Position numbers and translations under genes: made by a program
Source: Dolomitihabitans soli
GTDB taxonomy: Bacteria > Actinomycetota > Actinomycetes > Streptosporangiales > Streptosporangiaceae
DNA length: 46,529 bases
Direction: 5' to 3'
Assembly: GCF_022213955.1 (NCBI RefSeq)
Contig: NZ_JAKNTW010000014.1
Location: forward strand, 1-46,529
Part shown: positions 39,146-46,529 of the stretch, one piece after another
How the letters are laid out: each line of letters opens with the position of its first letter
How positions within the stretch are numbered: position 1 is the first letter of the stretch
The notes under the pieces: model-generated
The model's input: only the letters and a program-made list of their open reading frames with translations
What the model was told of the DNA's origin: nothing
Database searches by the model: none

Positions 39146-40816
39146 TCAGAGGGAGCGGAACTGGCGGCTGGTCGAGATCGCGCCCGAGGTGGTCGTGGCG
39201 AAGGTGCGCATGGAGCCGGCGAACTTCGACAGGTCCCACTCCGCCGGGCCGTGGTACCAGTAGAGGTGATCGACCTGGCGGCCGTTGCCGTTGACCGAGG
39301 CCACCACCCTGGCCCACCGGTCCACGTTGTCGAAGACGACGGCGTAGGGCAGGTAGCGGGAGAACAACTCGACCCGCTGGGCCTCGGGCACCTGGTCCAG
39401 TTCGCCGCCGGCCAGGTATTCGCGGAAGCCGAGCGTGTGGGCCAGCGCCGCGGCGCCCTTGGCGGTCTTGGCCGGCATGTACTGGCCGCCGACCGACAGC
39501 GCCGCGCCCGCGATGATGACGGCCAGCCCGAGCAGGCCGTACGTGGTGAGCCAGGCGAGCGCCACCGTGGCCAGCACCCCGGTGACGGTGAGCACGACGC
39601 CGGCGGTGGTCCACCGGGTCCGCACGGTGTCGGGGCGGCGCGCGAACCAGCCCTGCGTGACGACGTCGTGGTAGAGCGCCTCGCGTACCTTGCCGAGGTC
39701 GCCGGCGAAGGAGCCGCGGAGGTCGGACAGGAGTACGGCGTCGCGGCCGGCGAAGATCGCGTCGTACAGCGCCCGCTCGTACGGCAGCAGCGAGCTGACC
39801 GGCGCCTCCGGCAGCTTCAGCAGCATCCAGTCGGGGGAGTCGTAGGTCTGGCGCGACTGCTCGTCGATCCGGAGGTAGCCGCGGACGGCGAGGTCGACGA
39901 TCGAGGCGGTCACGTCGACCACGTCGGCCTGCTCGTCGAGCAGGGTGCCGATCTGGCCGGGCCGTACCCCGTCGGGCGGTGCGAAATGACCGTTCTGCAC
40001 GGGGTTGAGGGAGCCGGACTCGTGGCCGATGACGCGGGCGTCCCTGCCGCGGGTCCAGTAGACGAGGCCGAGCCCGCCGAGCAGGAGCACCAGCAGGCCG
40101 ACGAGCGCGCCGCCGGTCACCGGGTTGACCGCGAAGGCGTTGGACAGCTCGAAGCGGCGTTCCAGAACCGGGCTGCCGCCGCTGGCGTCCTTGGGGTAGC
40201 CGAGGATGACGGTCAGCGTCTCGCCGGCGGCCAGGCCCTGCTGCTCGAACTCGGCGACGACGCCCGTGTGGTCCATCGAGGCCGCGGTGCAGCCGATGGC
40301 GGAGGTGAGCTGCCCGGCGAAGCAGGAGATGTTCTGGATCGCGGTCGAACCGGAGACCTTCACGGTCGCCTGTTCCACGTGCCCCGACCAGCCGCCCGCG
40401 GCGTACCAGCGCAGTTCCTCGCCGTTGTTGATCGGCGTGACCACGCCCTTGACGTCGTATTCGAGGGTGGCGGTCCCGCCGCCGGAAAGGGTGATCGTGT
40501 CACCGGCGAGGGTGCCGCCCTGGCCCTTGAAGCCGGAGATCGTGAACAGGCGGTCGTGGCCGTCGTCGTACCGGGTCCGGGTGATCAGTTTTCGGGTCAG
40601 GGGGCCGCCCTTGAAGGTGACGGTCTCCTTGACGTGGAGCACGCCGCCCTCGCGGAGCTCCAGCTCGACCGCGTCGGTCTGCACCGTGCCCGCTGAGCTC
40701 GTCGCGCCTGATGAGAGCGCCGCGCTCGCCGTACCCGCGAGGGCCAGGGACAGTACTGTCCCCAGGGCCGCCGCCGCGGCGCGGACAGTCGTCCGCCGCA
40801 TGTTTGATCCCGCCAT
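39146..40816 (-). CDS. DUF2207 membrane protein
   Basis: A 556-residue DUF2207 (YciQ-like) protein. A signal peptide (ending LAGTASAALS, about 1-33) precedes an exported beta domain (about 40-230) with VELELREGGVLHVKETVTFKG and YDVKGVVTPINNGEELRWYA. A membrane helix (ALVGLLVLLLGGLGLVYWT), a cytoplasmic winged-helix-like part (VVDVTASIVDLAVRGYLRID) and two more helices (about 420-465) follow. The C terminus includes GFREYLAGGELDQVPEAQRVELFSRYLPYAVVF, a conserved segment. Function unknown. ATG 40816 or 40801 may be used. Confidence 0.9.
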   Translation of the reverse strand: MAGSNMRRTTVRAAAAALGTVLSLALAGTASAALSSGATSSAGTVQTDAVELELREGGVLHVKETVTFKGGPLTRKLITRTRYDDGHDRLFTISGFKGQGGTLAGDTITLSGGGTATLEYDVKGVVTPINNGEELRWYAAGGWSGHVEQATVKVSGSTAIQNISCFAGQLTSAIGCTAASMDHTGVVAEFEQQGLAAGETLTVILGYPKDASGGSPVLERRFELSNAFAVNPVTGGALVGLLVLLLGGLGLVYWTRGRDARVIGHESGSLNPVQNGHFAPPDGVRPGQIGTLLDEQADVVDVTASIVDLAVRGYLRIDEQSRQTYDSPDWMLLKLPEAPVSSLLPYERALYDAIFAGRDAVLLSDLRGSFAGDLGKVREALYHDVVTQGWFARRPDTVRTRWTTAGVVLTVTGVLATVALAWLTTYGLLGLAVIIAGAALSVGGQYMPAKTAKGAAALAHTLGFREYLAGGELDQVPEAQRVELFSRYLPYAVVFDNVDRWARVVASVNGNGRQVDHLYWYHGPAEWDLSKFAGSMRTFATTTSGAISTSRQFRSL

Positions 40817-40985
40817 GGCAGTGGAGCCTACCCAGAAACATGGTGCGTCTGGCCCTACAAGCCGCTGAACAGCGTCATTTCGCCAAACCGGCAATATTTC
40901 ATGAAAAAGGCGAGCAATAGGAAAGTTAGATGAGATTCCGCTAGATTTCCGCCGCACGTGATCTCACTCTCAAAGAGGCGGACAG

Positions 40986-42056
40986 ATGCCCCCACGTAGA
41001 CAGGCCGGTTCGGCCGCGGCCCTGGCCTTCGGCTCAGTGGGGGCGCTCGCGTTGACGCTGACGGCCGTGGTGGTCGCCGCGTCGCTGTCCGGCGGGGACG
41101 ACGCCGTCACTCCGGCGAGCCCGGACTCGGGACCCACGGCCACCCGCCCGTCCGGTGCGCCGGGTTCGGGTGAACCTGGTTCGGGTGAGCCGGGAGACGG
41201 TGAGCCCGCCGAGGTGACGCCGCCCAGCCCGGTGCCGCCGGACCGGATCAAGTTCGGACAGGGGGGCGGGTCCGCCCGGATCGAACTCGCGGGGGCGGAG
41301 TCGATGCTGGTCGACCTGCGTTACATGAGTCGCGGGGACACCCGGGCCAGACTCACCCGCAACCCCCTGTACGGCACCGGCGTCATGAGGCCCATCAGTT
41401 GCCGCGCCCCCCGGCCCTCCTTCAGACCGTCCGACATGAACCGCTTCCTGCGTGCGGCCACCAGCTGCCTCGACCGGGCCTGGGCGGGCAAGTTCGCCCA
41501 GGCCCGGGCGAGGTTCCTGCAACCCCGCCGGATCTTCTACACCGGCCGGGGACGCGGGCCCTGCGGCAGCTATCCCTCCCCCGGGGCCTCCGCCTACTAC
41601 TGCCCCGCCAGCATGGGCATGTACATCGGGCTCCGCGATGTGGTCCAGTCATCCAGCGGACAGAACCCCGCCGCCAACCCCGTGATCTACCTTCGGGTGC
41701 TGGCCCACGAGTACGGGCACCACGTGCAGTACATGGCCGGGATCAGCGGCGCCCGGTCGTGGGAGGTCTCCACGAAGTCGCGGACGGCGCAGGACGCGTA
41801 CACCCGGCGCAGCGAGCTGCAGGCCCAGTGCCTGGCGGGGATCTTCGCCAGGAGCACCCGGAGATCGCTCGGGATCACCTCCGGGCTGTGGCGGCAGACC
41901 GTCCAGGACCAGTTCGGCCGCGGCGACGACACGCGCGGCGGGCGCAACGACCACGGCACCGGCGCGCACTACGCGGCCTGGTTGAACCACGGTTACCGCT
42001 ACGGGCGCGTGCCGTACTGCAACACGTGGGCGGCGTCGGCGTCCGACGTCCGCTGA
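40986..42056 (+). CDS. Exported neutral zinc metallopeptidase (YpfJ family)
   Basis: A 356-residue protein with an N-terminal hydrophobic signal or anchor (AALAFGSVGALALTLTAVVVAASL), a Gly/Ser/Pro/Glu linker containing GSGEPGSGEPGDGEP, and a metallopeptidase domain. The zinc site is H241-E-Y-G-H245; the following E in RRSELQAQCLAG is the likely third ligand. CGSYPSPGASAYYCPASMGMYIGL is the family strand with a Cys pair. A GAGGCGG site precedes ATG 40986. The family's substrates are unknown. Confidence 0.92.
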   Translation: MPPRRQAGSAAALAFGSVGALALTLTAVVVAASLSGGDDAVTPASPDSGPTATRPSGAPGSGEPGSGEPGDGEPAEVTPPSPVPPDRIKFGQGGGSARIELAGAESMLVDLRYMSRGDTRARLTRNPLYGTGVMRPISCRAPRPSFRPSDMNRFLRAATSCLDRAWAGKFAQARARFLQPRRIFYTGRGRGPCGSYPSPGASAYYCPASMGMYIGLRDVVQSSSGQNPAANPVIYLRVLAHEYGHHVQYMAGISGARSWEVSTKSRTAQDAYTRRSELQAQCLAGIFARSTRRSLGITSGLWRQTVQDQFGRGDDTRGGRNDHGTGAHYAAWLNHGYRYGRVPYCNTWAASASDVR

Positions 42057-42070
42057 GGAGAACCGCGTTG

Positions 42071-42799
42071 TCAGTCGATGGCGATGCGGAGCCGGCGGAA
42101 GCCCTTGCCCTTGCTCTCGATCTTGGCGACCCGGATGCGGCCGATCTGTTTGGTGGACGCGACATGGGTGCCGCCGTCGGCCTGGGTGTCGAGTCCGACG
42201 ATGTCGACGATACGGACGTCCTCCACGGTCTCGGGCACCAGGTTGGTGGCCGTCCGGATGATGTCGGGGATCTCGAACGCCTCGGCGCGCGGCAGGACCC
42301 GCACGTCGATCCGGCGGTCGGCGACGATCTCCGCGTTGCAGGCGTCCTCCACGGCCTCCTTGAAGCCGGGCGGCACCTCGGGCAGGTTGAAGTCCATGCG
42401 GGCGACCAGCGGTTCCATGTTGCCGCCCGTGACGAGCGAGCCGTAGTCGCGGAAGACCACGCCGCACAGGACGTGCAGCCCGGAGTGGGTGCGCATCAGC
42501 GCGGAACGCCGCTCGTCGGCGACCGCGCCCCGGACGACGGTCCCGGCCGGCGGGATCGGGTCGCCCTCGGCGGGGATCAACTGGAGATCGTCGGTCTTGC
42601 GGACCCCGACGACGCGCGTCTCCACGCCCTGCCACAGCAGAACCCCATGATCGGCAGGCTGGCCCCCGCCACCCGGATAGAATGCCGACTTGCTCAAGAC
42701 GATGCCTTCGGGCGAAGCCGCGAGCACCACGGCCTCCCAGTCACGAAGTTCCTGGTCAGCGAGTTCGAGGCGCTGGGTGCGCCCGTGGAGGTCACTCAT
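42071..42799 (-). CDS. AlaX-type trans-editing protein with altered zinc motif
   Basis: A 242-residue free-standing editing domain of the alanyl/threonyl-tRNA synthetase second-additional-domain family, expected to deacylate mischarged Ser- or Gly-tRNA(Ala). The FYPGGGGQPADHG loop, the first zinc pair H105-x3-H109 (RTHSGLHVL) and GNMEPLVARMDF are typical. In the second zinc motif, usually CxGTH with Cys, it has D208 in QADGGTHVAST with H212. The Cys ligand is therefore missing or replaced by Asp. It is divergent from the SGNH lipoprotein gene (29 bp between starts). Confidence 0.88.
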   Translation of the reverse strand: MSDLHGRTQRLELADQELRDWEAVVLAASPEGIVLSKSAFYPGGGGQPADHGVLLWQGVETRVVGVRKTDDLQLIPAEGDPIPPAGTVVRGAVADERRSALMRTHSGLHVLCGVVFRDYGSLVTGGNMEPLVARMDFNLPEVPPGFKEAVEDACNAEIVADRRIDVRVLPRAEAFEIPDIIRTATNLVPETVEDVRIVDIVGLDTQADGGTHVASTKQIGRIRVAKIESKGKGFRRLRIAID

Positions 42800-42828
42800 G
42801 TCGGCAGCCTAGGGCCCGAGAGGCGGTC

Positions 42829-43533
42829 ATGCACGGTCACCCCCGCCTGATCAGGCTGGCCGCCATCCTGCTCGCCGTGTGCTGTGCCGTCTCGGCGGTC
42901 ACCGGCTGCGACGCGGCGCCGAGGGAGAGCCAGCGCCCGCGCAACCCGGTCGTGGTGCAGCGGCCCCCGGTCGTGATGGTCGTCGGCGACAGCTTCACCG
43001 TCGGCTCGGGCCCCGTGCGCCGCTGGCACACCTACGCCTCGGTAACGGCCAGGGAACTCGGCTGGCAGGTCATCCTCGCGGGCGCCGCCGGGACCGGGTT
43101 CGTCAACCGCGGCCGGGTGAACCGCGACTTCGCGACCTCCTTCGCCGAGGAACTGGCCTGGCGGCCCGCGCCCGACCTGCTGATCATCTCCGGTGGCCAC
43201 AACGACCGCCGGGTCTCGCCCGCGCGGGTGCACGTCGCCGCCGGCCGCCTGCTCGCGACCGTCAGGCAGAAGTGGCCGCGCACCAGGATCGTCGTCGTCG
43301 GCCCGATCTGGATCAGCCGCGTCCCCGGCTGGGCGCTCGACGTCAGGGACGCCGTGGCCGCCGCCGCCAAGAAGGCCAAGGTCACCTTCCTCGACCCGCT
43401 TCCGCAACGCCGGTACCTGGGCAGGAGGTCGACGATCCTGCTCCCCGACGGCGTCCACCCCACCGCCGTGGGCCACACCCGGCTGGCCCGGTGGCTCGTC
43501 GAGGCCCTCCGCAAGTCGAGCCTGACGGGCTGA
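42829..43533 (+). CDS. SGNH/GDSL-family hydrolase, probable lipoprotein
   Basis: A 234-residue exported esterase/acylhydrolase. A signal peptide (IRLAAILLAVCCAVSAVTGC) ends in a lipobox-like VTGC, so it is probably lipid-anchored. The catalytic blocks are VVGDSFTVGSG (Ser nucleophile, block I), a Gly-rich block II (AGAAGTGFVNRG), SGGHNDRR (block III Asn) and LPDGVHPTAVGH (Asp and His, block V). This is the single-domain type that deacylates cell-wall or polysaccharide substituents. GAGGCGG precedes ATG 42829. Confidence 0.9.
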   Translation: MHGHPRLIRLAAILLAVCCAVSAVTGCDAAPRESQRPRNPVVVQRPPVVMVVGDSFTVGSGPVRRWHTYASVTARELGWQVILAGAAGTGFVNRGRVNRDFATSFAEELAWRPAPDLLIISGGHNDRRVSPARVHVAAGRLLATVRQKWPRTRIVVVGPIWISRVPGWALDVRDAVAAAAKKAKVTFLDPLPQRRYLGRRSTILLPDGVHPTAVGHTRLARWLVEALRKSSLTG

Positions 43534-43610
43534 ACCGGCGCCCGCCCGGCGGTCGCGGAGTGACCTGCCGGGTGCGGCGGGTTTGAGAGGTACGGCTGCG
43601 CCGATCGTCT

Positions 43611-43740
43611 GAGGGGTACGGCTGAGCGGGCCGTACCTGGTGGGCCGGGCGGGCCGTATTCACGGTGGGTCGAGGGGTGCGGCTGAGCGGGCCGTATTCA
43701 CGGTGGGGTGAGGAGTACGGCCGGGCGGGCCGTACTCCTC
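43611..43740. terminator. Three serial hairpins between the SGNH and cellulase genes
   Basis: Three related inverted repeats follow each other: GGTACGGC/GGCCGTACC (43615-43637), a decayed copy GTGCGGC/GGCCGTAT (about 43657-43679), and GAGGAGTACGGCC/GGCCGTACTCCTC (43710-43740, perfect 13 bp with a 5-nt loop). GCGGGCCGTATTCACGGTGG is directly repeated. They lie between two convergent genes and probably stop both transcripts. Confidence 0.7.
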
Positions 43741-43797
43741 GGGGTGGTGCCCAGGCCGGACGGGGGTCCGAGTCTCGCCCGGCCCGGGGGCTCTGGG

Positions 43798-46484
<2,687 letters not shown>

Positions 46485-46489
46485 GGGAT

Positions 46490-46529
46490 TCAGGGGGTGG
46501 GGGAGAGGCGGGCGTACTCGGCCAGGGCG
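46490..46529 (-). CDS. 3' end of a gene running off the window
   Basis: The last 40 bases read on the minus strand as ALAEYARLSPTP followed by TGA, directly before a strong terminator. Only the C terminus is visible, so the product cannot be named. The frame is supported by the terminator position and codon use. Confidence 0.5.
   Translation of the reverse strand, partial: ALAEYARLSPTP

Overview
This is a high-GC actinomycete chromosome segment. GlnR, mycothiol synthase, Nur, MurT/GatD, a Cys-codon leader peptide and many starts lying 6-8 nt after a TANNNT hexamer all point to Actinobacteria. The GH9 cellulase and the general style suggest a mycelial soil genus, perhaps Streptosporangiaceae; that placement is inference. 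About 50 genes are supported on both strands, mostly housekeeping with several accessory islets.

Region by region. 1-1.9 kb: a decayed integrative element in a tRNA-Gly(CCC) gene, with the displaced tRNA 3' end on the left, two unknown cargo genes, the C-terminal relic of a tyrosine recombinase and the intact tRNA on the right. 2-7.2 kb: dcd, a Pit phosphate transporter with its DUF47 partner, mshD and a secreted 5'-nucleotidase. 7.2-12.8 kb: glnR, a MoaD-like protein, lmeA, an ECF sigma/anti-sigma pair, a membrane thioredoxin, a Cys-rich leader peptide, DUF4395, a rhodanese-type sulfurtransferase and SseC. This order resembles M. tuberculosis Rv0814c-Rv0819, with extra genes inserted. 12.9-17.5 kb: a VapBC toxin-antitoxin pair, an unknown polytopic protein and three translationally coupled membrane-anchored secreted-domain proteins. 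17.8-22.4 kb: an ADP-ribosylglycohydrolase facing a HTH-TPR regulator/SLOG-like operon, then another membrane protein.

22.4-30.4 kb: tandem repeats, then a striking pair. The first gene is a membrane-anchored, coiled-coil protein whose ATPase-like domain lacks a proper Walker A. The second is a 1007-residue HerA/VirB4-like ATPase with intact Walker motifs. They sit directly upstream of murT-gatD (lipid II amidation). The junction between gatD and the convergent DsrE gene is amplified in tandem. 30.3-33.3 kb: a GIDE-domain protein with DsrE, a nitrobindin-like protein with DUF2470, a putative roughly 220-nt structured RNA carrying a 13-codon ORF, and a small secreted protein.

33.7-43.5 kb: DUF3500, a GNAT enzyme, nur, ygfZ, dtd, an asparaginase, an ankyrin protein, DUF2207, a secreted zinc peptidase, an AlaX-type editing protein and an SGNH lipoprotein. 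43.6-46.5 kb: serial hairpins, a modular GH9-CBM3-FN3-CBM2 cellulase with four tandem repeats upstream of its start, a strong terminator and the 3' end of one more gene.

The best candidates for undescribed biology are the degenerate/active ATPase pair (22.9-28 kb), the small structured RNA (32.4-32.6 kb) and the HTH-TPR/SLOG/ADP-ribosylglycohydrolase islet (17.9-20.8 kb). All functional assignments come from reading motifs and family resemblance by eye; no search was run.
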